Assembly (NCBI GenBank): GCA_037176725.1
Contig: JAZBRS010000059.1
Location: 10,589,001 to 10,653,000 of the forward strand
Length of the DNA stretch: 64,000 nt
DNA from: Posidonia oceanica
Lineage: Eukaryota; Streptophyta; Magnoliopsida; Alismatales; Posidoniaceae
Reading direction: 5' to 3'
Position 1 is the first letter of the stretch. The number at the start of each line of letters is the position of its first letter. Below the pieces are notes generated by a model, which had not been told where the DNA came from, ran no database searches, and saw only the letters and a list, made by a program, of their open reading frames with translations. Positions 10,701-21,810 of the stretch are shown here, one piece after another. A program made the position numbers and the translations under genes.

Positions 10701-11859
10701 CAATGTTTGCCAGCCATTCGGGATAAAGAACGACCTTCAGAAAGTTGACTCCAAGTTGCTTCATTATCTCTTCTTTGATCATGAGCAGCCACTGCGGTCG
10801 CCATCTTCTTAGCTTCTGCTTTACTGGCTTGGCATCTGGATTTAATGGCAGATTGTGCACCACTATCTCTATGTCAAGGCCGACCATATCTTCATAACTC
10901 CAGGCAAAGACATCCGCATATTCTTTCAGGAATGCGATGAATTCAGCTCGAGCCTGGGCGGACAGCTGGGCACTGATGCAAACTTCTTTGACTTCCTCAG
11001 CTGTGCCAATGTTGACAACCTCCGTTTCTTCTTCAACATGGAGGTTGGGGCCTTCTGGGTCGTCGTCGTAGGGCCGGAACTCGGGCAAAGGTTCGTCAGT
11101 CTCATCCATGCCCGTATCATCCTCTTCTCCATAAGCAACAAGTTCTGAGAGGATCTCTTTCTCAAAAGAAGGACTTGTGATGTCGAAAGAGTGCATGTGT
11201 TCCGCTGCTTGGCCCTGGTGACGCTTCAGGATGGTCACGCTCACTCGAGTATTCTTGTAGCCTCGGTGCGCGACCCCCGTCCCAGCAACTCCTTCTGCTG
11301 TTTTCTCTGGCCTGACTGACTCTGCTGAGTGCTCTGCTGATTCTGCTGAGGGCTCAACTGACTCTGTTGCTGATACTGCTGACTGCTCTGCCGACTGTGC
11401 TGCTGAGGCTGCTGAGGCATTCTGCTCTGCTGCTGCTGCATCTACTGCTGATGCTCCCCCCTCTGGGTCTTCTAGTGTGCTCGTGGAGGATACGCCGGAC
11501 TGGCGGCTGATCTGGTCACTGCCGCTCGATGTCTTGCTCAAGTGAGGCATGGGTTGCACAAACCACCTAGACCCGCCTTCTAGTTGAAGAGTGATGAGCT
11601 CATCTGGTCTTGGGGAGTCCGGCGCTGCTGAGTCTTCTAGGACCATGATAGAAGCATGGTCCTCTTGCAGAGGAGGATCCGTAACTACGGCTTTTCCTTT
11701 CCTTTCTGCAGCTTGATGGTCTGCCAGGTCTTCTGCTATTGACTTGAGTTGTTCTTGATAAAGCAACTCTAGGTCGGACATCCAAGAATCGACCTGGGCT
11801 TCTATCGCCACTCCTTCTTCTTCGTCCGAGGGGGAGTCGACGTAGTAGGCGCCGGGGGC
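7741..11859 (-). pseudogene. pol: pol of element A: RT, RNase H, archaeal-type RNase H, integrase; one internal stop
   Basis: One frame runs from the TAG at 11860-11862 to 7741 and is broken only by a TAG at 8197-8199. No ATG supports the apparent start at 11811 (GTG), so pol needs read-through from protease. Domains in order: acidic, Ser/Ala-rich linker; RT with YVDD at 10357-10368; classical RNase H (about 10060-9640); a second RNase H with FDGAVN, NNEAEYEA and NAYADALA (about 9470-9050), the Tat-group mark; integrase HHCC zinc finger (about 8850-8660); and the DDE core with GIDVIG, SDNGSNF and GEVESANK (8587-8276). The stop replaces Trp in LPYAL(W)AYRT; element B has TGG there. The last 135 residues (8145-7741) contain the basic integrase tail. 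The enzyme would copy RNA and integrate cDNA; as it stands integrase lacks its C-terminus. Confidence 0.92.
8197..8199 (-). other. Nonsense change in integrase (TGG to TAG)
   Basis: Element B reads CTC TGG GCG at this place and A reads CTC TAG GCG. On the opposite strand the change is C to T in a CAG (CHG) context, as expected from deamination of methylated cytosine. Confidence 0.85.
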
Positions 11860-11862
11860 CTA
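11860..11862 (-). other. In-frame TAG between protease and pol of A
   Basis: The frame reads ...GPMP stop APGAYYVDSPSDEEE. Element B has a sense codon at the aligned place (AASPAAAYYVDSHSDEE), so pro and pol were one frame there. In A this is either a mutation or a suppressible stop; the alignment does not decide. Confidence 0.75.
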
Positions 11863-14205
11863 CGGCATTGGCCCGGCTGCAAGACGGATTGCCGCCCTTG
11901 GAGTCTGCATGATCTGGTTCACGGGCGCGTCTGCTGATGGCAGTTCAGATGTAGAAGGCCCAAATAAACAGGCCAGCGGTGCTACTGATGAATAAGCTTC
12001 CAGGGTCACTGCTGGAGAATAAGCAGGGGTGCTCTTTGGAGGGCTCAAGGGCCCGGAGAATGTAGTGCTCAGTTGGCCTTTTGTGTCGGGCCGTGACTGA
12101 GGGAGCGCAGCCTCTGACGCCATGGGGTCTTGCAATGAGAGCTGCTGCAGGTTGTCAGGAGAATGCGGAGCGGACTGCGCCAGCTGCATTCCTGAAGATG
12201 ATGCTGAGGGAGCAGGCTGGGCCACGCTGCTGACTGAGTTGATGGACTGCCCCTCTAGAGATGGGGGCAGTGGCATTGATGTTGCTGTGACCGCTGGTAG
12301 CATACTTGGTTCTGCCAAGAGGAGTGTCTCTGACTCCTGCACTGCTACTGACTGTTCCTGAGGAGCTGATGTGGCTGCTGAAGGATGGGAACTTGCATCT
12401 GCCACAGGGCCTGCTGAGCTGCCTGCTGTTTCTGCCAAAGGGAGAGCTAAATAAACTGACTGTGGGGCCTCTGCTCTGACTATTGTTTCTGCTAAGCTGA
12501 TTGGGACTGCCTCTGTTATATCAGACTGCTCCTCATCTGAGTAGTAATCCTCAATACACACCCAATCCTCTGCCGGCGCTGTGGCTTGGTAGTCGGTTGA
12601 TCCCAGAATTCCTACACTGGTAAAGTTAGTGAGGTCTCTGGGAATGGCTAGTGCATGGGCTTTGAGCTGGAAGCAGTGATCTTCGTTGGGCTTGGGTTCG
12701 TAGCCGAGGCCTTCAGATTTCCTTCGCTCCACTGCTACGATCGGCTCCGCGATCCCTTGGCCGTGACGCCCGAGCGGCGTACCCTTTGTGTAACCCCACC
12801 TGTGACATACATTCTCGACCATTCGAAAGGGGTTATTGTGAACGGTCAAGGAGTTGACACGTTCAAGATCGAGAACGAAGTTAACTGCCTCGCACCGGTT
12901 AACGCGATAGAGGGCTTCAGAAGTCTCGGGGTCAAACGGGATAGATTGTGAAGACATGGGGGAGACTGCTTCAATCCGCTCCTTCTCAAAGTTCTCCGCC
13001 ATGACGACAATGACATCATCGCCACGACGGTACTTTATCATTCGATGGAGGGTCGAAGGAAGGACCTGATGCTTGTGGAGCCAAGGGCGCCCAAGCAGAA
13101 GATTGAAGTTAGGCTTCAAGTCGACGACATAGAATTCTACGTCGAAGATGACCGGACCGATAGCCAGAGGGATAATCAGAATCCCTAGAGCGTCATGGTG
13201 AGTGTTGTCAAAAGCAGTCATTCCCTTCACGGCTGGCGTGATATCCTCGGCTTTGAATCCAAGCTTGGTTGCTGTACGCAAGGGGCAGACGTTAAGGCCT
13301 GACCCATTATCAACCAGTGTTAGGGGAATGCGAAAGTTTTTGAACTGCACCGTGACGAATAGGGGCTGGTTGTGATTAATCCCTGCCAGAGGCAGCTCAT
13401 CACTTGTAAAAGAGATGACCTGGGGCTCCGCGATTAACCCAACCATGCTCTCCAAGGCAGAAGGCTCAATGGACCGGGACACACGAGCGGCCTGGAACAC
13501 GCGAAGAAAAGCCTCGCGGTGCTCGGCAGAAGTGTGGATCAAATCCCAGATGGAGATGTCGGCTTTAACCCTCTTAAGCTGGGAGGTTAGGTCTGCTTTA
13601 GGTTGGCTCTTTTGGGCAAGGGGAGGGGTAGTTCTAGCAGGTTCTAGGGGGGTAGTGGCAGGAAGCCGGGTTACTACAGGTTGGCTAGGGATTTGGCTAA
13701 CTATAGGCCGGCTCGGGGTCGGATCTGCTAAGGGTTGGCCAGAGGGTGGGGGCATAACAGGTCTAGGGTGAGTTGGCCTAATTGCCGGTGTTGGGGGCCT
13801 GTAAACCCTCCCCGATCGCGTTACTTCCGCGCACATCTCTGTGGCGTAGCTGTAAGGGACGCGATGGGTGTCCAGGGTCAAATCAATGACGACTGGAGCA
13901 TGTGCTGCGAGCACAGGAGGGGTTATAGGGGGACCTACAGGATGTTGAGGTCTATGTAATGGGTATGGTTGTTGGGGTGGGAAGGCTGGGGCAGGTTGAG
14001 GTCTGCCTAGAAGGTGTAGCTGAGGCTGCCCTAAAAGGTGAATAGGAGAACTAGGCTGGGCTCTAGCCAAAAGGTGTACAGGAGATTGAGCCTGAGGGAG
14101 CACGGTGGGAGGCGTGAGAGGGCGCTCCGGCCTGCACGCGGTCGGATCAAATGGATCCCCGACTCGGAGCCGGCAACTGCCGCAAGATAGAGACTGACTG
14201 GGAAA
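11860..14205 (-). CDS. pro: Protease region of element A, with G-patch-like segment and Ser/Ala/Pro-rich tail
   Basis: The frame is open from 14205 (just after a TGA) to a TAG at 11860-11862. The apparent start at 14103 is GTG, not ATG. It begins Pro/Gln-rich, then holds an aspartic protease: LTLVDNGSGLNVCPL (about 13330-13285, active-site Asp in DNGS) and the flap/core ILIIPLAIG...LLLGRPWLHKHQ. After the protease comes a glycine-rich stretch (PLGRHGQGI...EGLGYEP, about 12790-12690) that resembles a G-patch, as known after the protease of some retroviruses. A low-complexity Ser/Ala tail follows. Gag ends at 14031 in the +1 frame relative to this one, so expression requires a -1 frameshift or splicing. 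Downstream, pol is in the same frame after the single TAG. The protease would cut the Gag and Pol polyproteins. Confidence 0.85.
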   Translation of the reverse strand, partial: FPSQSLSCGSCRLRVGDPFDPTACRPERPLTPPTVLPQAQSPVHLLARAQPSSPIHLLGQPQLHLLGRPQPAPAFPPQQPYPLHRPQHPVGPPITPPVLAAHAPVVIDLTLDTHRVPYSYATEMCAEVTRSGRVYRPPTPAIRPTHPRPVMPPPSGQPLADPTPSRPIVSQIPSQPVVTRLPATTPLEPARTTPPLAQKSQPKADLTSQLKRVKADISIWDLIHTSAEHREAFLRVFQAARVSRSIEPSALESMVGLIAEPQVISFTSDELPLAGINHNQPLFVTVQFKNFRIPLTLVDNGSGLNVCPLRTATKLGFKAEDITPAVKGMTAFDNTHHDALGILIIPLAIGPVIFDVEFYVVDLKPNFNLLLGRPWLHKHQVLPSTLHRMIKYRRGDDVIVVMAENFEKERIEAVSPMSSQSIPFDPETSEALYRVNRCEAVNFVLDLERVNSLTVHNNPFRMVENVCHRWGYTKGTPLGRHGQGIAEPIVAVERRKSEGLGYEPKPNEDHCFQLKAHALAIPRDLTNFTSVGILGSTDYQATAPAEDWVCIEDYYSDEEQSDITEAVPISLAETIVRAEAPQSVYLALPLAETAGSSAGPVADASSHPSAATSAPQEQSVAVQESETLLLAEPSMLPAVTATSMPLPPSLEGQSINSVSSVAQPAPSASSSGMQLAQSAPHSPDNLQQLSLQDPMASEAALPQSRPDTKGQLSTTFSGPLSPPKSTPAYSPAVTLEAYSSVAPLACLFGPSTSELPSADAPVNQIMQTPRAAIRLAAGPMP
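14199..14205 (-). promoter_or_regulatory. Candidate -1 frameshift site at the gag/pro junction (T TTC CCA)
   Basis: In gag frame the minus strand reads CCT TTC CCA, which has the X XXY YYZ form. The -1 frame becomes open right there (after TGA GCC TTT CCC) and runs into the protease. Element B keeps the same -1 relation, with CCC TTC CCT at 26768-26776. C-type second triplets are weak slippery sites in known systems, so this is tentative. Confidence 0.35.
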
Positions 14206-15131
14206 GGCTCAGAGATGTCAGAGATAAGATCAGAAGGGTCTACTACAGAAGTAGCAGGCCCAGAAGGAAAGACAGAGTGGACGCCTGAGGTTCCCGCCCC
14301 TCCCGGATAAGAGTGCTCTGGTAAAGGTTGGCGGACGATGCCAGAATGCGGGGGAACAGCGGGAGATGCAGATGCATGAGTGTGTGCTTGAGTGGGTGCC
14401 TCGTGCGTGTCGATCACAATCGTTCTCGATTCGATCAGGTCCTGAATCGCATTCCGCAGGGAGAAGCAATTGTCCGTCGAATGCCCGACGCTTCGATGGA
14501 AATTGCAGAAGAGGTCCGGCCTAAACCAATGCGGCAGAGGGCTTGGCGGCGAATGAACCTCTGGGAACTTCGGGAGCGATGCCACCTTCGGCAAGATGAC
14601 CGTGAGTGGTTCCACCAGTGGGGTGAAATTCCTCCTCTCAGTGGGTGGTCTTCTTTGCCTTAGGTGTGAGCCTTGCTGGACCGGTGCGGCAGGATAGACC
14701 GGTCTAGCAGTGGTAGTGATGTACGGTGTGTGCGGGTTCCTAGGTGCAGGAGCGTACACTATCTGAGCTGGGGCAGGCCGGGACGGCAGGCGAACAGGCA
14801 CAGTAGGAGAATCGACGAATGCAACCGCGGGTTTCGGCGAATCCTTCCTCTTCGGGCGGTTGTTGCTGCTGCCGCTGTTGTTGTTGTTGGAGGCGCTGCT
14901 GTTGGCACTGTTGCTGCTTATCACTGCCTGCTTAGCGAACGCAGAGAGAGCCGGGAAGTTGCCACTCCGCAAAGAACTCTCTACGCGCGCTCCAGCTCTG
15001 ATGAGTGCCGCAAAAGTAGTGACTGGTTGGATGCTAAGCAGAGCTCCGAGAGACGGCTGCGCTCCTTTGATAACGATCTCGATAGATTCCTCGTCAGAGG
15101 GTCTATCTCGAACCTGAGAGGCAAGGGCGCG

Positions 15132-15134
15132 CTA
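15132..15134 (-). other. Nonsense change in gag (TGG to TAG)
   Basis: Element B has CGC TGG CGT here and A has CGC TAG CGC. On the opposite strand it is again C to T within CAG (CHG context). Confidence 0.85.
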
Positions 15135-16508
15135 GCGGCCGACGTACTCCCCGAACGGCTCGCCAGAGTTCTGCTTGATGGCGATCAAGTCCGCCCTCTT
15201 TGGGACAAGATCGAGGTTGAAGGAGTATTGTTCCAGGAACGCCTGACTGAGGTCGTTCCAAGTCTTGATGGCTGACATATCAAGCGATGTGAACCACTTG
15301 AGTGCTGGCCTGGTCAAACTCTTCTGGAACAAGCGGATCAGCAACCTCTCGTTAGCCTGAAGCTGAGCGAGATCACCGTAATACGCCTTCAGGTGTGCTA
15401 TAGGGCAGCCCCTACCGTTATACTTTTCGAAGTCCGGGATTTTGAACTTCGGAGGGAGTACCGCCTCTGGAAAGCAACAGAGGTCCCGGAACTGGTAGGT
15501 CTGGTGCTCAGTACCCTGCACTAGTCGTAGTGCCTTCTCCAAGACGTCCATCCGGTTATTGATGGGGTCTGGAATTGCTGCTGTAGCAGGGGTAGTGAGC
15601 ACATACGCCGAATGGGTCGCACCTAAGTGCTCCTCCAGATCTACCATAGCGTCGCCTGGTGGAGCAACGGGATGGCCGGCGTATCCGTGCTGGGGGATAG
15701 TGTATGCAGGAGTGTATGCAGGATGCTGGACTTGGTGAAGAGGAGAAGAATAAATGCCATGCTGTGCTGTGACAGGGGTAGGATGACGGAGCACCAGTTG
15801 CTGTACAGGCGGAGTGCCAGACAGCGAGCCAGTGAGGTACTGGGCTCCAGCCGATCCAAAGGATTGACCACCAGAAGGAAGTGGAGCATGCTGTGCCAAG
15901 TGTTGTGCAGCAGGAGGCGGTAAACGAGCCCCCATCGTTGGAACCGTGAGCAGTTGCGACGATGGTCGAGGCGGAGGTGCAGAGGTTGATGCATGAAATG
16001 CAGGAACTGGCCTCAGAGGAACCTCAGGGACGACAGTGACAGAAGAAGGTCGAACTGATAGAGCCATGCCCTGCAGTCTCTGGGCAAGCTCCATCAGGTG
16101 CTGGTACTGCACCTCGGGCGTCTCGCCAGTGGGGACGCTGAAGTGCAGTGCCGGCGAAGGCTGAGAAACAAGTGGCACGGACACAGACTGTCCGGGAGGA
16201 AAGGATTCTACAGAAAAGGTCGCAACAGCGGTGGAAGGGATGTCGAAAGCGACGTATCCCTGGGACGGAGGGGGCAGTGGTGTCTCCGGAGCGCGAGTAA
16301 CGGCCGTCAAGATAGATTCAGCGACCGGATCCGGAGGAAGGGAGGCTTGCCACTGTCCCGGGGTGTACTGAGAACCTAGAGACGTCAGAGGAGGAAACCC
16401 TGGCGTCGGAGGGGGAACAAGGGGGACAGAAAGAGCAACCGGAGGGGCCGGAACGGAAACACCCTCCGTGACAAGAGTAAAAGAAGGCTCACTAACGTAC
16501 TGGGCCAT

Positions 16509-17820
16509 TGCTGACCTAGAGCGTGTGAGAACAGGGCTGCGACGGGTATTCAAGCGGTGCTTCCTAAGAGGAGCTATCGTCACAAAGGTGGATAGCTCAG
16601 AGGGGGAATGGTCGCGAATAAAGTCGCAAAAGGGGTGTCAACGGGGGTCGATACTCGAGCTCTGGCAAAGGGAAACTCGCTTACCGATCACGCTGACACA
16701 ACAGAAGGAGATTAGGGTTAGAAACTAAAAGATGAATGCAAATGAGTTAGTTAAGTGGCATGAACGATGTGCATGCTTTCTAGTATGCCCCCCTTACCTA
16801 ACTAGTGTTTCTTAGCAAGGCTGTCTACTCCGGGTATCCCTGGGTGTACGGGTCACCGACTCAGGTCAGAAAAGTAGGTTCCCTGTCTAACTCCCGGCCC
16901 AAAGCTCAGGTAATGACAGGGTGGTGCGTTGGTGGCCTCTACCCCGCCAAAGCGTGGGTGGTACCCTCTACTAACACCGACACGACCCCCGGACAAGGAG
17001 GGGACGGACCGACCAACTTATGCCATGCCCAAAGCAGTGGAACAAGAGGCCGGAACTGTCCTTCGCAGACTAGTAGGTGGACTCAGAGGAGAAGAATGCA
17101 TGCCCTATATGATGCTTATGCAAATGCTCAAAGTCTTTTATCTTGCACATTTTATTAACCAGAGGGAGTGAAGGATTGTTTGCGGTCTCTAGTTGCCCCT
17201 AGAAGTTCTTTTTACTTGCATTTTTTAGTTAACCATGGGGGAAGCAGACAAGTCTCTACTATCCTAAGCATGGCATGTGCAAAAGGGAAGAAAATCAGTC
17301 AAGCATGGCAGGCAAACAATCATACAACACAACAAAAGGCATGTTCATGGCATGTGCGAGTGTTTGTGAATATGATGGTGAAGAAAAGCATTCATCAAGT
17401 CAAAAGGCATGTAAGCATAGTATGTGCGTGTGTAGTGACATAGCAAGAGTGTAAAAGAAGCATTCAACATCCAAAAAGCATATATTTTAGCCAAACAAAG
17501 TATGTAGACATGCAATGTGCGATAATTAAAGCAGTAATAAGCAAGTAAGGCAGGGAAAATAAAGGCAAGTAAGCTGTAAAGGAAGTAAGAGCATAAGCGA
17601 GACAATAAGTAAATAAACAAGCAGAGAAGCAAAGCCAAGCGAAAAGGGAGCGCAAATCGAGGCGAAAGAGGTGCAAAACCTAAGCAAAGTAGCCACAAAG
17701 CGACTTTCTAGGAGTTTGCACAGAAAAGCGAGCAAAACAGGCAAAGAAGGCACACAAGACAGGCAAAACTGCAAAACAAGCGAGCGGAAAAGCCGGGAAC
17801 GAAAGCCGGAGTCTAGTCTA
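16509..17820 (-). other. Untranslated leader of element A between PBS and gag
   Basis: About 1.3 kb with no convincing ORF and no separate ORF1 of the kind some Ogre elements carry. Plus-strand frames here have no recognisable domain. The PBS-proximal half is A/G-rich simple sequence on the plus strand (about 17480-17780, many AAGCAAG-like words). Confidence 0.65.
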
Positions 17821-17839
17821 TTCCCCAGCAGAGTCGCCA
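17821..17839 (-). other. Primer-binding site of element A (tRNA-Arg type)
   Basis: One G (17840) after the LTR end, the minus strand reads TGGCGACTCTGCTGGGGAA. From memory, the 3' end of plant tRNA-Arg (ACG) complements TGGCGACTCCGCTGGGGA, which differs at one position. This primer is typical of Tat/Ogre elements. Confidence 0.85.
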
Positions 17840-17953
17840 CTGTAGCGATCCCGATCGGAATCAGGCTCGCTATCTAGCGGCGATTGGATCCGAGGAAGGG
17901 GCTCGACTCGAAAACACTTAAAATCGAGGAGAAAGAGGAAAGATAAGACAAAT

Positions 17954-17965
17954 CAGAGTCGCCAC
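17954..17965 (-). repeat. PBS-like word inside the LTR of A
   Basis: The minus strand reads GTGGCGACTCTG, identical to the 12 nt at the real LTR/PBS junction (17829-17840) and exactly 125 bp away. It is also present in D (46992-47003), G (54162-54173) and H (60221-60232). Confidence 0.8.
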
Positions 17966-18413
17966 CATGTCTATTAACGGGAGACAAGGAAAACCGGAGA
18001 AATGTGTGAATTAACGTGCAAAACCGAGCAAGAAATGCAAAGCAAAGCAATGCAAAGGAAAACAAATGCAAACAAATGCAAATGAGATGACTCTAGCCTA
18101 GGATAAGGGCAGTATGGTCATTGCGGGCCAGAAGACAGGGCAAGGACTCCTGTTACGCGCGGGGAAGGTGTTAGGCACCCCCGACACGCCTGAGAATCGG
18201 TCTTTCTAGGCTTACGCTCGCATACGCAGGAAAATGCAGGATTGAATGCCTATGTGCCTATAAATGCCTAAATGAATGCTCAAGGTGTGCTCTAAGTGGG
18301 AAGAAACAAAGCAAGGAAGTAAACGTGCTCTCTAAGTGCTCAGCTACGCTGTCCGTGTTCCGAATTAGGTGAAACCTAGCTCGTGAGAACTCCAGACAGT
18401 AAGCATCACAGCC

Positions 18414-19247
18414 CTATATGCAAATGCAGGCGAAAAAGCGAAACAGCGAGAAAACCATGCAATGCAATCGACATGCAAGGGAAAACGGCGTAAAACACGC
18501 AAAACAAGGCGAGAAACAAGAAAGGCACGCAGAACGGAGCAAAAGAACAAAACCGGCACGCAAAACAGGCGGGAAAGCAAGGCAGCACGTAAAACGAGAC
18601 AAGAGAGCAGGAAGGCACGCAAAACGGGACGAGAAGACAGAATGGCACGCAAAACGGTGCAAAAGACGATAGCGGGCACACAAAACTGTGCCAAAAGGAA
18701 AGTGAGCGCGTAGAATGGCGCAAAAGCAAAGCAGACATGCAAAACGGTGCCAAAACAAGAGCGGGCACGCGAAACGGTGCCAAAACAACGAAGCAAAACC
18801 TCGGAAAAGCTATGCGAATGCAAGAATGCAGAAAAAGATCAGAAGAGGCCAAAGGGGAGGCAAAACAACGTGTGTGTAAGAACAGACGTTGTTCAGGACC
18901 ACTCAGAGTAGGTGTGAAGACCTACAGAGGGGAGAGTGAGCAAACGAAGGGATTACCACCTCTTTGCGACCGTTTCCCGCTGAACCGTTCCACGGTGTGT
19001 CTCGCACGCTGCCCAAAGCTCGCGATGCGATCGGATCGTGGAAAAGGAGGAAGAAAGTCACATTAAGTGATAAATCCAGGGAAAACACAACACAAAACAC
19101 TCAGGAATACGCGAAATGGGGATTGGAAAGCACAAGCAGAAAGGGGAGGCCCTATTCTACAAGCTCGAAGAGACAGAAAGCGAAAACAAGGAAAACTGTA
19201 CAAACGGCATGCAAATGAATGCAATGCAGGGGATCAGGAGGACATAC
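18414..19247 (-). other. Possible leader intron in LTR of A
   Basis: On the minus strand the donor CCAG|GTATGTCC begins at 19247 and the acceptor GCATATAG|GG ends at 18414. The 834-nt interval holds the GTGCC-TTTTG-type repeat. Equivalent sites are found in E, G, D and H, and a related pair in B. Confidence 0.45.
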
Positions 19248-21801
19248 CTGGAAATCCGGGAGCCTGATCTGAAATCTATCTGGTCCATGCTGAAGAGCGC
19301 TTTGCTGCGGTTGCCTGGGCAGCTTACTTGAGAAGATCCAACGGCTGGATTGGAAGATATCGCAGCTTCAAGGCAGAAGGGCCAGAACAGGGGAGAAGAA
19401 CAGATCTAGGTGTTTAGGAGGTCCTAGGGATGTGCAAAAGATCCTCCCAAGTGAAAGGGAGCTAAAAGTGCTTGGTGTGTGCGGAAGGGTGCTTGAATGC
19501 AAGACTAAATGAATGCAGAATGCATGCAAAAGTAGGAAAAGGCAAAGAGAAGAAACTGGGAAAAGCCAGGATTTCAGAAAGCATTTTGAAAAAGAAAGGG
19601 GCTAAAAATGCAAATTTTCACAAAAGATAGGGTTCACAGGAGAGGGTTCTGAGAACAGGAGAGGGCAAGACTCTGTTTTGTAAAAAAAAACTGGGCTCAG
19701 AAAGCTGTTTTGAAAAGAGGGGATGCTTTGAAAGAGGTATTGAAAGCAGAAAGGGATCAGAAAGCAATTTTGGAAAAACTGGGGTCTAAAATGCAAATTT
19801 TCCAGAAAACAAGGTTCCAGGGAGTCTGGGAATGCTAGTGGAGGGTCTATATGCAATTTGGTAAGCATAGGAGCTAGGATGCAAGTTAGGGGCAAAATGG
19901 TCTTTTTACATGGTTTTTAAAAGATGCAAGGACCTATGTGTGGTTTTTAAATCATGCAGGGGTCAAATATGCAATTTTACATGGAAAACATGCTCTGAAA
20001 ATCAGATAACAGGACTGTAGTGCAATTTTTAGAAAAAACAGGGGGCAAAATGCAATGCAATAGGCTAAAATACATGCAGCACAGTTACTGTCCATTTAAA
20101 ATGGACCTAACTGCAAAAATGCAGAACTAGAAGGTAAAATATGCAATGCAGCAAGCAAAAAATAAAAATAAAACCTAAGTCCTACAGTGCAATGGACTAG
20201 AATGCAAAAACAGAAACTAAGAAGGTCCTAGAATGCAATGCAGTATGGCAAAATACATGCAAATAAATGAACTGATTTAAGACAGGACTTACATGCAAAA
20301 ATCGAAAACAGAGGGGCTAAAATGCAAAATAATATAACAGCACAGCACAGTAACAGGATTAGAAGGCAAATATAGAAAAACAGAAACATAAGTTGCAATT
20401 TAGCATAGTATTTAATTAAAAACTAAGCAAAATAAATGGCAGGAGGACTGAAACGCAAAAATAACAGAACTTAAGCTAAACATGCAATATTTACACCTAA
20501 AACTATATAAACAAGAAAATAAATGCACAGTAACTGGTCGACGGCGACGAGTACTGTAGCAGAACGCCGGCAGTACTCGTGGCCGCCGACAGGGGAGGCT
20601 GAGGAGGCGCTGCCTGACGGAGGGTGATGTCGGCGTCCATGCGGAGCTCCGGAGCGAGTCGGAGCGGCATTCTGTTGGTCGGAGCGTCCGGAGGAACAGC
20701 AGCCGGCGCCGGAGAAGGAGAACTGACCGGCGAGTCGAGGACGGAGCAGGAGATTGGGAAAGCTTCTTCTGGGCGGCGGGAAAGCATCAGGGGGAGAAGA
20801 GGAAGCTAGGGGAGGTTGGGCTGACCTGATTTCGCGTCTGGGTCGCCCTCCCGACGTCGGTGGCTTCAGCAGTCGCCGGAGGTGGCCGTCCGGTCGCTGC
20901 GGGCGTCGCCGACTGCTCGCGAAGGTTGGAACCGCTTCAGGGAGCGCTTCTGATGCTTCTCGATCGGTTGGACTGAAGCTCCACAGCTTGGAGAGAGAGC
21001 TGGAGTTTTTGGGTTCAGAGGATACTGCCGGAGGTAGGGGGCTTGTCCGCAGCTCGTCTGGTTGGATGGGACCCTCCGGGAGGTTGCTGGAGGTCCGGCG
21101 AGCGAGGTTGGATGCTCAGGCTGCTGTTCTGGAGGCTGTGGAGTGGATTTGGGAGTTGAGTCGATTTCTGGTCAGAAGGAGACTTAGGTGTTTGTTGTGG
21201 AGTTTGCGGTCTGTGGTGGATGGCCGGGTTTGAAGTTAGGTGTTTCTGGAAGGTGGATGTCTGGTGGATTTCTGGGTGGAGTTTGGGAAGAAGCTGTGGG
21301 CTGTGGTGAAGGGAATTGTGTGGTGGGTTGTGGATGGGTCTACAGGTGGAGTGTCGGGTGATCAGGGGTAGTTTTATGTGGTGAAAAGGCAGTGGAAGAT
21401 CGGGGGATGAAGGCTGGCTGTTGGGTGAAGTTGGGGGAGTAATTGGGAGGTGGATGAAGGCTTGGAGTGGGTTTGGTTTACTGGACAAGAATGAGGATGA
21501 CCTGCTGAACTTAAAGAAGGAAAAAGGAATGCTTCTGGTGTGGGAATGCTCTGGAATGGAGGCCTCTCTCCGGGATGTCGAAGACTCTCAAGCTCTGCTC
21601 TCTCCTCTCACTCTCTTCTCCGGAATTGGAAGGTGAAGAGAAGGAGAAAGGAGGTTGCTCAGGTGGAGGAAGATCTCTGGATTTCGGTCTCTCTCAGGTT
21701 GGGTTCTCTCTGATTGCTCTTGTTTGCTCTGGATTGCTCTCTCTGGATCGCTCTCTCTGGATCGCTCTCTGCCAACCTTCGAACGGAGTTGAAGGACGCA
21801 G

Positions 21802-21810
21802 GCTTAAAAC
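21802..21810 (-). promoter_or_regulatory. TATA-like box in LTR of A
   Basis: The minus strand reads GTTTTAAGC. Aligned places in LTR E (GATAAAAGC, 43145-43153) and in the LTR of D (CATTTAAGC, 56339-56347) are also TATA-like and follow a shared CCAGCGCGC / AGAGCGCGC-type stretch, so this is the probable core promoter of the family. Confidence 0.45.

Larger units (their letters stand above)
14031..16508 (-). pseudogene. gag: gag of element A, interrupted by one TAG
   Basis: The frame opens with a GTG at 16583, but the first ATG is at 16508 (MAQYVSEPSF), the likely start. The first 300 residues are Pro/Ser/Gln-rich. A Retrotrans_gag-type capsid domain follows (LPPKFKIPDFEKYNG...PALKWFTSLD, about 15460-15140). 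A TAG at 15132-15134 replaces the Trp that element B keeps in GEYVGRW. The frame then stays open to 14031. The second part includes SLRSGNFPALSAFA, a run of Ser/Asn/Gly, and a zinc-knuckle variant C-X2-H-X4-H-X4-C (about 14508-14467). Gag would form the virus-like particle and bind RNA. With the TAG, the product lacks the nucleocapsid part unless the stop is read through. Confidence 0.9.

Noticed and set aside
10855..11148. Plus-strand frames inside A pol, such as 7693-8088 and 9187-9474
   Set aside because: Shadows of pol on the opposite strand with no recognisable domain.
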